This document shows positions 9,433 to 17,003 of a stretch of DNA of 43,575 bases, one piece after another (the first letter of the stretch is position 1; every line of letters begins with the position of its first letter). The notes under the pieces were generated by a model. That model was given only the letters and a program-made list of their open reading frames with translations. It searched no databases and was not told the origin of the DNA. A program made the position numbers and the translations under genes. Source of the DNA: Erythrobacter sp. Its GTDB lineage: Bacteria > Pseudomonadota > Alphaproteobacteria > Sphingomonadales > Sphingomonadaceae. The DNA lies in the NCBI GenBank assembly GCA_024642335.1, contig JAHEBH010000017.1, forward strand, positions 1 to 43,575, in the 5' to 3' direction.

Positions 9433-10188
9433 ATGAGCCAACCACTGCACAACAGGGCGGTCATCGCCATATCGCCGGCATCGCCAGATCAGGACGTGCC
9501 CGCTTTCCTGCAGGGCCTTGTCACCAATGACGTTATGCAGGCGAGCACGGGGAGGCTGGTATATGCCGGTCTGCTCACCCCGCAAGGCAAGACGCTGTTC
9601 GATTTTTTCGTCTGGCCAGCCAGTTTTGACAATGGCCCGGGTTTCCTGATCGATTGCGAGAAGGAACTGGCGGAAGAACTGGTCAAGCGCCTCTCGCTCT
9701 ATCGGCTGCGTCGGAAGATCGAGATCGCCCCAGCGTCCGAACTTGTGGTCTACTGGAGCGCGGAGCCAAAAGATGGCTATTTTCCCGACCCGCGCCTGCC
9801 TGCCCTCGGTTTTCGCAAGATCGCCATCGCCGGAGAATCGGACCATCCCGCCGACGAACAATATCTCGCCCATCGGCTGTCGCTGGGCGTGGCGGAGGGC
9901 CGCGCGGAGCTGGGCGATGTCTTGTGGCTGGAAACCAACGCCGGAGACCTCAATGGCGTCAGCTTCTCCAAGGGTTGCTATATCGGGCAGGAAAACACCG
10001 CGCGCATGAATTGGCGCGGCAAGATCAACCGGCGGCTGGTCGTGGTCCCGATAGAGTTATCCCAGCCTGATCGCTGCAAGGCGAGCTATCCTGGACTGGG
10101 ACTGGCGGTGGACCACCTGCGGGTGGACGACATCGCGGAATCGGTCAAACCCGCATGGATGGTGCTGGCGAGCGAAGATGGCGAATAG
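9433..10188 (+). CDS. ygfZ: YgfZ-type folate-dependent Fe-S maturation protein
   Basis: A 251-residue member of the YgfZ/GcvT-like (CAF17/IBA57) family, which uses tetrahydrofolate and helps mature or repair certain Fe-S enzymes such as MiaB. The diagnostic K-G-C-Y-x-G-Q-E motif is present as FSKGCYIGQENTARMNWRGK near residue 180, with the conserved Cys. The N-terminal aminomethyltransferase-like domain has FLQGLVTNDV and YAGLLTPQGK. The start is ATG 9433 (MSQPLHNRAV). It is divergent from pyrC across about 240 bp. No other Fe-S gene is adjacent. Confidence 0.9.
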   Translation: MSQPLHNRAVIAISPASPDQDVPAFLQGLVTNDVMQASTGRLVYAGLLTPQGKTLFDFFVWPASFDNGPGFLIDCEKELAEELVKRLSLYRLRRKIEIAPASELVVYWSAEPKDGYFPDPRLPALGFRKIAIAGESDHPADEQYLAHRLSLGVAEGRAELGDVLWLETNAGDLNGVSFSKGCYIGQENTARMNWRGKINRRLVVVPIELSQPDRCKASYPGLGLAVDHLRVDDIAESVKPAWMVLASEDGE

Positions 10189-10222
10189 CGGCGGAAGGCG
10201 AGGCTTGCCTCCCGCCGCCTAT

Positions 10223-10792
10223 TCAAGCGGCCTTGCTGGCGTTTGAAGGAACTACTTGCCCTTCGGCCATGTCCTCCACCTCTTCGAGATCGAGCGCATA
10301 ACGGCGAGCGAGGACGAGCTGCCCGCCCCGCCCCAACGCATGGGTCGGATGAATTTCGCCCGTTTCCCGGAAACCCACCTTGCGCAAGACCGCGCCGCTC
10401 GCCGGATTATCGACGTAGTGGCCGGCCTGCAGGCGGCGAATGCGCAGCGCGCGTGCGATCTGCACCAGGCCGTCCAGCGCCTCGCTGGCAAAGCCCTTGC
10501 CGCGGTAGCCGCGGGCGATCCAGTAACCGACCTCTGGCACATCCTTGCTGCCATCCATGCCGATCTGACCGATCATCGGCGCGCCATCGACGCCCGGCAA
10601 GGTGATGCCCAGCCGCAAGTCCAGCGGGTCGCGCCTGGCGGAGCAGAACTCCTGTGCGTCTTTCTCGCGATAGGGCCAGGGTGCGCTCGCCAGCATGCGC
10701 ACCACGCCCGCATCGTTGATGCCGCGATAGAGCTCGCGCCAGTCTTCGGGGAATGTCGGCCTGAGAAACAGGCGATCGGTGCGCATGAACAT
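10223..10792 (-). CDS. GNAT-family N-acetyltransferase
   Basis: A 189-residue GNAT of the RimJ/RimL type. It begins RTDRLFLRPTFPEDW, has the VGYWIARGYRGKGFASEAL acetyl-CoA loop (R/Q-x-x-G-x-G/A), and closes with NPASGAVLRKVGFRETGE. It would move acetyl from acetyl-CoA to an amine, protein N-terminus or small molecule; the substrate is not evident. The start is ATG 10792, with GGAGGAG 7 nt upstream, so the longer open frame to 10897 is discarded. The gene lies downstream of the rplU-rpmA terminator and is therefore probably expressed on its own. The last 20 residues are acidic to polar and outside the domain. Confidence 0.85.
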   Translation of the reverse strand: MFMRTDRLFLRPTFPEDWRELYRGINDAGVVRMLASAPWPYREKDAQEFCSARRDPLDLRLGITLPGVDGAPMIGQIGMDGSKDVPEVGYWIARGYRGKGFASEALDGLVQIARALRIRRLQAGHYVDNPASGAVLRKVGFRETGEIHPTHALGRGGQLVLARRYALDLEEVEDMAEGQVVPSNASKAA

Positions 10793-10863
10793 GACGATAC
10801 TCCTCCATCGCCCCGCCGCGCTCCTGACAGCGGCGCGTGACGAACATGTTGCGAAGGAGAAAT

Positions 10864-10893
10864 AAAAAAGGAGACGGGTGGCCCCATCTCCTT
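10864..10893 (-). terminator. Rho-independent terminator of rplU-rpmA
   Basis: Read on the minus strand, AAGGAGATGGG (10893-10883) pairs with CCCGTCTCCTT (10878-10868) through one U-G pair. The loop is GCCA, and TTTTTT follows directly (10869-10864). This is a textbook intrinsic terminator 69 bp after the rpmA stop, and it isolates the ribosomal operon from the acetyltransferase gene. Confidence 0.9.
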
Positions 10894-10961
10894 CCAAGCT
10901 CCGGTCCTTGCGGGTTCCGGCGGGGCCATCCTGTGGATGACCCCTTTATCGGATCATCCGG

Positions 10962-11231
10962 TTATTCGGCGGCTTCCGCCATGGCATCTACGGACACATA
11001 CTTGCGACCTAGCTTGCCATCGTGGAAACGCACGCGGCCGGCATCGAGCGCGAACAGCGTGTGGTCCTTGCCCATGCCCACATTGGTGCCCGGATAGAAC
11101 TTCGTGCCGCGCTGGCGCACGATAATATTGCCGCCGATCACTTCCTGACCGCCGAACTTCTTTACGCCGAGGCGACGGCCAGCTGAGTCGCGACCGTTAC
11201 GCGATGAACCGCCAGCTTTCTTATGTGCCAT
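10962..11231 (-). CDS. rpmA: 50S ribosomal protein L27
   Basis: An 89-residue L27, typical in length. It opens [20 protein letters not shown], whose flexible N-terminus reaches the peptidyl transferase centre, and continues [20 protein letters not shown] and [11 protein letters not shown]. There is no N-terminal extension of the cleaved Firmicutes type. It follows rplU by 37 bp in the usual rplU-rpmA order, and a strong terminator ends the unit. A C-terminal MAEAAE adds a few residues beyond the minimal protein. Confidence 0.97.
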   Translation of the reverse strand: MAHKKAGGSSRNGRDSAGRRLGVKKFGGQEVIGGNIIVRQRGTKFYPGTNVGMGKDHTLFALDAGRVRFHDGKLGRKYVSVDAMAEAAE

Positions 11232-11268
11232 CTCGTCTTACTCCGTATCCGTAACCGGCAGTGCCGGA

Positions 11269-11754
11269 TTATTCCTTGTCAGCCTTCTTGGCAGCGGCCT
11301 TCTTGGCCGGTGCCTTCTTTGCGGCGGGCTTCTTCTCGGCAGCAGCCTTGGGCGCAGCGGCCTTCTTGGCCGGAGCCGCCTTCTTGGCCGGAGCCGCCTT
11401 GGCTTCTTCAGTGGCCTTGGGCGCAGCTTCCTTCTTCGGAGCTGCAGCCTTCTTGCCTTCGCCAACGCCGGTGATGCGCAGCAGCGTCATCTGCTGGCGG
11501 TGACCAGCCTTGCGGCGATAGTTGTGACGGCGACGCTTCTTGAAAACGATCACCTTCTCGCTCTTCGCCTGGGCGATCACTTCGGCCGAAACCGTAACCT
11601 TGGACGCATCGGCCAGCTTGCCGGCTTCACCGGCCAGCAGGACGTCTTCCAGCACAACCGTGTCACCGGCTTCACCAGCCAGCTTCTCGACTGCGATCTT
11701 GTCTCCTTCGGCGACGCGATACTGCTTGCCGCCCGTGCGCACTACTGCGAACAT
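11269..11754 (-). CDS. rplU: 50S ribosomal protein L21 with Ala/Lys-rich tail
   Basis: The first 100 residues are a complete L21 ([46 protein letters not shown]), which binds 23S rRNA near L20. Residues 101-161 form an extra low-complexity tail of Ala, Lys, Pro and a few Glu (repeats of APAKKAA and AAAKKA), resembling histone H1-like sequence. L21 is usually about 103 residues, so this is some 60 longer. Such tails are known in some alphaproteobacteria and may bind nucleic acid, but a role is not established. The start is ATG 11754, although the frame stays open upstream. It is first gene of the rplU-rpmA operon. Confidence 0.95.
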   Translation of the reverse strand: MFAVVRTGGKQYRVAEGDKIAVEKLAGEAGDTVVLEDVLLAGEAGKLADASKVTVSAEVIAQAKSEKVIVFKKRRRHNYRRKAGHRQQMTLLRITGVGEGKKAAAPKKEAAPKATEEAKAAPAKKAAPAKKAAAPKAAAEKKPAAKKAPAKKAAAKKADKE

Positions 11755-11818
11755 GGTGCTAATTCCGTTCTTCAAGTATGTCCCTGCCGCGGGGCAACCC
11801 CGCTTCAACGACAAAAAA

Positions 11819-11851
11819 GGCGCCCACGAGGGCACCGCCAAGTGGGCCGCC
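11819..11851 (-). other. Terminator-like hairpin in the rplU upstream region
   Basis: Read on the minus strand, GGCgGCCCAC (11851-11842, one bulged G) pairs with GTGGGCGCC (11827-11819) around a 14-nt loop, followed by TTTTTT (11818-11813). It looks like an intrinsic terminator placed before the rplU start and facing the same way. Its 5' arm overlaps the -10 of the candidate promoter, so it could only act on transcription arriving from further upstream. In addition AAAAAGGCGC (11814-11823) and GCGCCTTTTT (11889-11898) form a longer-range inverted repeat that could compete. Confidence 0.5.
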
Positions 11852-11879
11852 CGATAAGGCAGGCAGGCCACTGTGTCAA
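11851..11879 (-). promoter_or_regulatory. Candidate sigma-70-type promoter of rplU
   Basis: TTGACA (11879-11874) and TATCGG (11856-11851) are separated by exactly 17 bp on the minus strand. The -35 is perfect and the -10 keeps TAT. Transcription would start near 11844, giving a leader of about 90 nt before rplU. Predicted from sequence alone. Confidence 0.55.
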
Positions 11880-11963
11880 CAAGCAGAAGCGCCTTTTTGG
11901 GCGGGAACATGCAGTAAATGCATGGCTGGAAACTGCCGCTGGTGGCGGCTAAGGCTGAAGGCG

Positions 11964-12470
11964 ATGAAATTGCTCCGCACCTGCGCCATCATATTGCCCG
12001 CCGTGCTCCTGCTGCAAGCCTGCAGCACGCGCGATGGCTACCCCAGCCTTGCCATCCGCGATTCGGAACGCGTGAGCATGAGCATGGCGACTCCGGACGG
12101 TGGCGGTTTCACGCCCGCACCCATGCCGCCTGCAACTATCGAGAACCTCGATCAGCTTGTGGCCAGCGCCAGGGCGGCAAACGAGCGGTTTCTGGCTGCG
12201 ACAGGCGAGGTTGAGGCTTCGGTGGGTCGTGCTGCCGGTGCCGTGGTCGGCAGCGAGGAATGGGCGGTAGCGCAGGTCGAGATTGCCGGGCTCGAGTCGC
12301 TGCGCAGCGATACGATGCTTGCCCTCGCCGGGATCGACCAGGTCTTTGTCGGCTCGGTGATCGATGGCGAGGAGTTCGAGGCGGCCGAGCGGGCCAGGGA
12401 CGGGGTTTCCCGCCTGGTTGCGGAACAGGACCGCATCATCGCGGCGCTTCTTGCCACTCTGGGTTCGTAA
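11964..12470 (+). CDS. Small predicted lipoprotein, unknown function
   Basis: 168 residues from ATG 11964. A short signal peptide ([20 protein letters not shown]) ends in a lipobox with Cys20, so the mature protein is probably lipid-anchored in the periplasm or outer membrane. A Pro/Gly/Met-rich linker (about 35-60) precedes a helical, Ala- and Glu-rich region ([40 protein letters not shown]) that may form a coiled coil. I do not recognise the family. It is divergent from rplU and ends in a convergent region facing moaE. Confidence 0.72.
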   Translation: MKLLRTCAIILPAVLLLQACSTRDGYPSLAIRDSERVSMSMATPDGGGFTPAPMPPATIENLDQLVASARAANERFLAATGEVEASVGRAAGAVVGSEEWAVAQVEIAGLESLRSDTMLALAGIDQVFVGSVIDGEEFEAAERARDGVSRLVAEQDRIIAALLATLGS

Positions 12471-12483
12471 CCAGCCAAGATAA

Positions 12484-12517
12484 ATGCGCGGGACCGGCAG
12501 GGACCGATCCCGCGCAT
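12484..12517. other. Perfect 10-bp stem between convergent genes
   Basis: ATGCGCGGGA (12484-12493) pairs with TCCCGCGCAT (12508-12517) around a 14-nt loop, 13 nt after the lipoprotein stop. No T-run follows on either strand, so it is at best a weak or bidirectional terminator. The remaining 200 bp to the moaE stop show no gene I can support. Confidence 0.45.
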
Positions 12518-12735
12518 GCGAGACACAATCTTCCGGAACCGCATCTTGGATCAGGTTCGGCCCGGACGTGGCGGTCAATGGTCACAACCGACACACCACC
12601 AATAACAACTGCGCTGGGAGGATCAGAACCGGCACCGTCGCAATATCGGCAGCTTTGCGCCTCGAAAGGCAGATGCGAGAATTGACCGCATCAGCCCGAG
12701 TCGCCTTGATTCAGGTCAAACTGATACGATTGTCT

Positions 12736-13182
12736 TCAGCCCCAGCGCGCCAGGTCCGCATGATCGCGTGCGCGCGGTTCGATCCAGTGCCAGCCGTCGC
12801 TGCGCTTCTCGCGCTTCCAGAACCAGCTGTCTGACTTGAGGTGGTCCATGGTGAAATCCACCGCATCGATGGCGTCGCGCCGGTGCTTCGCAGCAGCGGA
12901 GACCAGCACGATCGGCTCGCCCACGTGCATCACGCCGGAACGATGCACCACCAATATGCCCATCAGGTCGAATCGCTGCAGGGCCTGGTCGGCCAGTTCC
13001 TCCATGCCCTTGAGCGTCAGCCTGTCATAATGCAGCAGCTCGAGCGCCTCGACTTCCGCATCTCCGCGCACTTCGCCCACGAATGTACACACACCTCCCA
13101 GCCCCGGATGGGCGTTGGTGAAGGGCCCGACATAGGCACCGGGATTGAAAGGTTCGGTCAGCAGGTGAACGGTGCGCGCCAC
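12736..13182 (-). CDS. moaE: Molybdopterin synthase catalytic subunit MoaE
   Basis: A 148-residue large subunit of molybdopterin synthase, which converts cyclic pyranopterin monophosphate into molybdopterin using thiocarboxylated MoaD. The family body is visible: LGGVCTFVGEVRG, LELLHYDRLTLKGMEEL, VVHRSGVMHVGEPIVLVSAAAKHR, and the active-site Lys region KSDSWFWKREKRSDGWHWIE. The start is GTG 13182, one base after the moaD stop (TGACGTG); the open frame further upstream is only moaD read in another phase. It is the last gene of the folB-moaA-moaD-moaE operon. Confidence 0.93.
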   Translation of the reverse strand: MARTVHLLTEPFNPGAYVGPFTNAHPGLGGVCTFVGEVRGDAEVEALELLHYDRLTLKGMEELADQALQRFDLMGILVVHRSGVMHVGEPIVLVSAAAKHRRDAIDAVDFTMDHLKSDSWFWKREKRSDGWHWIEPRARDHADLARWG

Positions 13183-13183
13183 G

Positions 13184-13426
13184 TCAGCCGCCGCTGACAG
13201 GTGGCAGCAGCGCCACTTCGGCCCCGTCTGCGGCGTTGAGCTGCGCCTTGTCGGCCAGCAGGGTGCCATCCACCGCAATGCGCGTGCGATCCTTGCGCAA
13301 TTCTTCCGCCAGCGGGGCTTCGATCTGGCCGAGCAGGCCCTGCCAGTCGAGCGGTGCTGGGACATCGCGTTCGTCAGCGCCTGCCAGATCGGCCAGTCTG
13401 CCGAGGAACACCAGCTTCACCGCCAT
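13184..13426 (-). CDS. moaD: Molybdopterin synthase sulfur carrier MoaD
   Basis: An 80-residue ubiquitin-like sulfur carrier. The C-terminus is VALLPPVSGG; the terminal Gly-Gly is adenylated and thiocarboxylated, then inserted into the MoaE active site. The N-terminus AVKLVFLGRLADLAG is the expected first beta strand. It sits one base after moaA (TGACATG) and one base before moaE, so synthase subunits are made from adjacent, coupled frames. Confidence 0.93.
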   Translation of the reverse strand: MAVKLVFLGRLADLAGADERDVPAPLDWQGLLGQIEAPLAEELRKDRTRIAVDGTLLADKAQLNAADGAEVALLPPVSGG

Positions 13427-13427
13427 G

Positions 13428-14429
13428 TCAGCCGCCCGTCATCGACATATGGCGCGGCTGCGCCGGGAAGGAACCGCGGGCGATTTCGAAATGATGCCGT
13501 TCCGGCTTGATCCTCATCGCTTCGTCCAGCGCAGCGGCCAGATTCGTTTCGGGATCGGCTGAGCGTAGCGCGCTGCGCAGATCGACCTTCTCCGATCCGC
13601 CCAGGCATGCATAAAGCTCGCCCGTCGCGGTCACGCGGATGCGGTTGCAGCCAGCGCAGAAATTATTGGTCAGCGGCGTGATGAAACCGATCCGCCCTCC
13701 GGTCTCGCGCACGGTGACATAGCGCGACGGGCCGCCGGTGCGATAATCGCTCTCTTCCAGTGTCCACATCGCTTCGAGCCGGTCACGGATAACCGGCAGC
13801 GGCAGGTAATGATCGACCCGTTCGCCTTCGACCTCGCCCAGCGGCATGACTTCGATCAGCGTGATGTCATGGCCATTGGCATGCGCCCATTCGACAAGGA
13901 AGGGAATCTCCCCCTCGTTGGTGTCCTTGAGCGCCACGGTGTTGATCTTGACCTTGAGGCCTGCCTCCTTCGCGGCGGCGATCCCCTGCAGCACCTGCAC
14001 CAGCCGGTCGCGGCGAGAGAGCTGCTGGAACAGCTCGCCATCCATCGTATCGAGGCTGACATTGATGCGCTTCACGCCCGCTGCCGCGATATCGTCGGCG
14101 AACTCGGCAAGGCGCGTGCCATTGGTGGTGAGCGTGAGTTCCTCCAGCCCCTCCCCGATCTTGCGGCCCAGAGCCTTGATCAGTTGCACCATGTCGCGGC
14201 GGACCAGCGGCTCACCGCCCGTCAGGCGGATCTTGGTGATCCCGCGATCGATGAAGGCGAGGCCGAGCTTGTGCAGCTCCTCCAGGCTCAGCACGTCCTT
14301 CTTGGGCAGGAACTCCATCAATTCCGGCATGCAATAGGAACAGCGCAGATCGCAGCGATCCGTCACCGACAGGCGGAGATAGGAAATGCGGCGATTGAAC
14401 GCGTCCACAAGGGGGGCTGAACAGGACAT
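13428..14429 (-). CDS. moaA: GTP 3',8-cyclase MoaA (radical SAM)
   Basis: A 333-residue radical-SAM enzyme that starts molybdenum cofactor synthesis by converting GTP to 3',8-cyclo-7,8-dihydro-GTP. The SAM cluster motif is C26-x3-C30-x2-C33 (TDRCDLRCSYC), followed by TGGEPLVRRD and INVSLDTMDGELF. The second [4Fe-4S] cluster is supplied by NNFCAGCNRIRVTATGELYACLG. The C-terminal MSMTGG, with the essential GG dipeptide, is intact. It lies in the run folB, SDR-like gene, moaA, moaD, moaE. moaC is not in this window. Confidence 0.96.
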   Translation of the reverse strand: MSCSAPLVDAFNRRISYLRLSVTDRCDLRCSYCMPELMEFLPKKDVLSLEELHKLGLAFIDRGITKIRLTGGEPLVRRDMVQLIKALGRKIGEGLEELTLTTNGTRLAEFADDIAAAGVKRINVSLDTMDGELFQQLSRRDRLVQVLQGIAAAKEAGLKVKINTVALKDTNEGEIPFLVEWAHANGHDITLIEVMPLGEVEGERVDHYLPLPVIRDRLEAMWTLEESDYRTGGPSRYVTVRETGGRIGFITPLTNNFCAGCNRIRVTATGELYACLGGSEKVDLRSALRSADPETNLAAALDEAMRIKPERHHFEIARGSFPAQPRHMSMTGG

Positions 14430-14438
14430 GCTGCCTAT

Positions 14439-14771
14439 CTAGTGCCTTTCGCCTGATTTTGCATCCACCGTGAGGATTTGACCGGTGATGCCGGGAGCTG
14501 AATCGAGATAATTGATGGCTTCTCCAACTGCTGCATCGTCACCACCAGTAACTGCATTCACTCTTCTTGGTGCAGACTCGCGCGCCAATTCCTGGACCAT
14601 TGCGCGCCGCCAGCCGTCATGCCGGTGGTCAGCCGCCGGAAGGCAGATCGTTACATCGCCATCTCCCATGCGCCGCACTTGTGGAACCCAGCGCTGCATG
14701 AATTGTGCCGCGGCCGCCAGCGGCTCATCCGGCAGGGAACCAACGTGAACCAAGCCGTGGTCCGCCCTCAT
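14439..14771 (-). CDS. Degenerate Rossmann/SDR-like protein
   Basis: 110 residues starting at ATG 14771, overlapping the folB stop (ATGA). The C-terminal half reads like the end of a short-chain dehydrogenase: AMVQELARESAPRRVNAV, EAINYLDSAPGITGQILTVD. It has neither the N-terminal glycine-rich NAD(P) loop nor the Y-x3-K catalytic pair, and is under half the normal SDR length. Its position between folB and moaA suggests a pterin-related role, perhaps descent from a FolM-type dihydromonapterin reductase. That link is inference. The frame is intact and coupled, which argues for a real gene rather than decay. Confidence 0.72.
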   Translation of the reverse strand: MRADHGLVHVGSLPDEPLAAAAQFMQRWVPQVRRMGDGDVTICLPAADHRHDGWRRAMVQELARESAPRRVNAVTGGDDAAVGEAINYLDSAPGITGQILTVDAKSGERH

Positions 14772-15136
14772 CGCCGCTCTCGCGTCAGCGTGATGCCGAT
14801 CCGTTCATCCGCCTCGGAGAGAGCCAGCTTGACGATCTTGACGCTCACCTGCTCGACGCGGTGATCCTGCAGGAACAATGTCTCGCACACGTGATCCGCC
14901 ACGGCCTCGATCAGCTTGTAATGCGTATCGCCCAGCGCATGAGAACAGGCGAACTTGAGATCCATGTAGTTCTTCGACGCATCGAGCGGCGTATCCGCGT
15001 CGTAATGGTCCTGCACCTTCAGCTTCACCTGCACGGTGAACTTGAGCGGCTGCGGCTGGCCGGTTTCCTCCGAATAGATGCCCGTATGGACATCGTGCAC
15101 GAAGTCGGCGAGTTCGAGGATGAGGCTGTCTGCCAT
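14768..15136 (-). CDS. folB: Dihydroneopterin aldolase
   Basis: A 122-residue enzyme of the tunnelling-fold pterin family. FolB cleaves 7,8-dihydroneopterin to 6-hydroxymethyl-dihydropterin and glycolaldehyde on the way to folate. The start region ELADFVHDVHTGIYSEETGQ contains the conserved Glu of the substrate pocket, and PLKFTVQVKLKV is the following strand. VSVKIVKLALSEADERIGITL is the C-terminal sheet. The start is ATG 15136; a longer frame to 15172 adds nothing conserved. It is first in a minus-strand operon leading into the SDR-like gene and moaAD-moaE, and is divergent from the DUF1499 gene. Confidence 0.88.
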   Translation of the reverse strand: MADSLILELADFVHDVHTGIYSEETGQPQPLKFTVQVKLKVQDHYDADTPLDASKNYMDLKFACSHALGDTHYKLIEAVADHVCETLFLQDHRVEQVSVKIVKLALSEADERIGITLTRERR

Positions 15137-15265
15137 GCCCGCCCCACTGGCAAAGGCAATGCCTCTTGGCAAGCAGGCATCGCAAGTCCAGTCGAGGCCA
15201 CTGTTGACCTCAGCGCCAGAATATGAGTTCTTCCCGCGAAATTAGAATTGGGAAGGGATCAGGAC

Positions 15266-16021
15266 ATGGCAAGTTTGGGAGGGCCAGCCGAATCGCGCTG
15301 GATCAAATGGGGCGGCAATTTCGTGCTTGGCGGGGCGATCCTCGCCATGGTGATCGCATTGTGCGGGTTGACCCTCGCCCGCTACGACATGATCGACAAG
15401 ATCCAGGGCTTCTTCGCCTTCGTGATGATGCTCAATCCGGCACGCGTTCTCGCGGCTGTCGGGGTGGTCGTGCTGATCGCCGCCTATGCCCGCAAGACCG
15501 GACCGAAACGCAATGCCGCCATTGGCACCGTGCTCGCTGCCGCGCTGCTCACAGTCATCTATACGCAGGTGATCATCCCCGGCGGCAAGGTGCCGCCAAT
15601 CCATGACATCACCACCAACATCGACAACCCGCCGCAGTTCGCCACGCTCGACGTCGATACGCCGGTCAGCACCGGCCCCTTCAGCGTGGAGGAATGGCGG
15701 GCCTTCCATCAAGGGGCCTACAGCGACATCCAGCCAATCATCGTCAACAAGAGCCCGGTTGAGGTTCTGGCCGATGCCCGCGCCTTGATGGAAAGTCGCG
15801 GCTGGGATGTTGCCGCGTCCGACCCCCAAGCCGGGCAGCTGGAAGGCACTGCCTATGCCGGTTACCTCAAGTTCCGCGACGACGTGGTGATCAAGGCTAC
15901 GCCGATCGAGGATGGCTCCACCCGCGTCGACATGCGTTCGGTCAGCCAGGTGGGCGTAAGCGATCTGGGTTACAACGCCGCCCGCGTGAAGGCGTTCCTC
16001 GCCGATCTGCAGGCGCGGTAG
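15266..16021 (+). CDS. DUF1499 membrane protein
   Basis: 251 residues from ATG 15266, with GAAGGGA 7 nt upstream. Three hydrophobic segments lie in the first 100 residues (FVLGGAILAMVIALCGLTLA, VLAAVGVVVLIAAYA, IGTVLAAALLTVIY). The DUF1499 domain follows, with its typical VPPIHDITTNIDNPPQF and DMRSVSQVGVSDLGYNAARV. The family has no assigned biochemical function. The N-terminal membrane part plus soluble C-terminal domain suggests an envelope-facing role. Its end is 4 bp from the convergent methyltransferase stop. Confidence 0.85.
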   Translation: MASLGGPAESRWIKWGGNFVLGGAILAMVIALCGLTLARYDMIDKIQGFFAFVMMLNPARVLAAVGVVVLIAAYARKTGPKRNAAIGTVLAAALLTVIYTQVIIPGGKVPPIHDITTNIDNPPQFATLDVDTPVSTGPFSVEEWRAFHQGAYSDIQPIIVNKSPVEVLADARALMESRGWDVAASDPQAGQLEGTAYAGYLKFRDDVVIKATPIEDGSTRVDMRSVSQVGVSDLGYNAARVKAFLADLQAR

Positions 16022-16025
16022 TCGC

Positions 16026-17003
16026 CTAGGCGTTTTTCCAGCGGGCAAAGATGGCGGTGGGCAGCAGCCTGCCGCCCTCGCCCTCTTCACGCACTGCCAG
16101 TTCGCCATGCTCGATGGTTCCTGGCAGGCCAGCAAAGGCCTCTGCCAGCAGACCGCCAATCGCCAGCGATGACATGCGTACCGCATAGACGGTCAGGAAC
16201 AGGAAGCGGCTTTCCGCATCGAGCAGTTGGCGGCAATCGCCGATCAGGCCGGGCAAGCTTTCCTCCAGCCGCCAGGTCTCGTTTTTCGGCCCGCGACCGA
16301 ACTTGGGCGGGTCAAGAATGATCCCGTCATAGCGCTTCTCGCGCCGAACCTCGCGCGCGGTGAACTTGGCGGCGTCATCCACCATCCAGCGGATCGGCCT
16401 GTCTTCCATGCCCGAGAGCGCTGCATTCTCGCGCGCCTGCGCGACAGATTTCTTGCTCGCATCGACATGGGTCACCGGGCCGCACTGGCTCAATGCCAAC
16501 GATCCGACACCGGTATAGCCGAACAGATTGAGGGTGGAATATCCTCCCCCTTGGGGGAGGGGGACCGCCGAAGGCGGTGGAGGAGAGCCTGCCCCAAGTA
16601 CCCCTCCACCATGCTGCGCATGGTCCCCCTCCCCGTTTCGGGGAGGTAACTGCGCTCGCATCCATTCCCAAACGGGAGCCATGTCGGGAAAGAAGCCGAG
16701 ATGGCGGAAGGGCGTACATTGTGCGGTGAAGCGGACTTCGTTCCACGCCAGCGGCCAGCCGTCGGCCGGGACATCACGGGAGAATTGCCAGCGCCCGCCG
16801 CCATCCTCGTCGGAACCCGGCACGAATTCACCATGCGCCTGCCAGTCTGCCAATCGCGGTGCCCACATGGCCTGCGGCTCGGGCCGGATGAAGCGATAGG
16901 GTCCGTAGCGTTCCAGCTTGCGGCCATGCCCGCTGTCCACCAGCCCGTAGTCAGCCCAGGCCGCGCCTTCCATGACCACAGGTGATAGGTTGAGTTCTGC
17001 CAT
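16026..17003 (-). CDS. RlmI-like SAM-dependent methyltransferase with repeat-derived insert
   Basis: 325 residues of the COG1092 type (23S rRNA cytosine-C5 methyltransferase RlmI/RlmK-like). Motif I is LNLFGYTGVGSLALS, motif II HVDASKKSVAQARENAALSG, and motif IV YDGIILDPPKFGRG. The likely substrate is RNA, but the usual N-terminal PUA domain is not evident, so the target is open. Residues 120-154, Gly/Pro-rich, are encoded entirely by a 104-bp palindromic repeat (16543-16646) sitting just before motif I, yet the frame continues unbroken. Its ATG overlaps the thrC stop (TGATG), placing it at the end of the oxidase/thrC run. Confidence 0.85.
   Translation of the reverse strand: MAELNLSPVVMEGAAWADYGLVDSGHGRKLERYGPYRFIRPEPQAMWAPRLADWQAHGEFVPGSDEDGGGRWQFSRDVPADGWPLAWNEVRFTAQCTPFRHLGFFPDMAPVWEWMRAQLPPRNGEGDHAQHGGGVLGAGSPPPPSAVPLPQGGGYSTLNLFGYTGVGSLALSQCGPVTHVDASKKSVAQARENAALSGMEDRPIRWMVDDAAKFTAREVRREKRYDGIILDPPKFGRGPKNETWRLEESLPGLIGDCRQLLDAESRFLFLTVYAVRMSSLAIGGLLAEAFAGLPGTIEHGELAVREEGEGGRLLPTAIFARWKNA
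16543..16646. repeat. Composite palindromic repeat inside the methyltransferase gene
   Basis: Four dyads in a row: CCTCCCCC-tt-GGGGGAGG (16543-16560), ACCGCC-gaa-GGCGGT (16564-16578), ACCATGC-tgc-GCATGGT (16608-16624) and CCTCCCC-gtttc-GGGGAGG (16628-16646). The left and right halves are also complementary, so the whole can fold as a cruciform. This is the look of the GC-rich REP/REPIN-like intergenic elements common in alphaproteobacteria; here one lies within a coding sequence. Confidence 0.85.

Noticed and set aside
12579-12686. A 35-codon frame in the gap between the lipoprotein gene and moaE
   Set aside because: No ribosome site and no recognisable sequence; the gap is explained as a convergent intergenic region with a hairpin.
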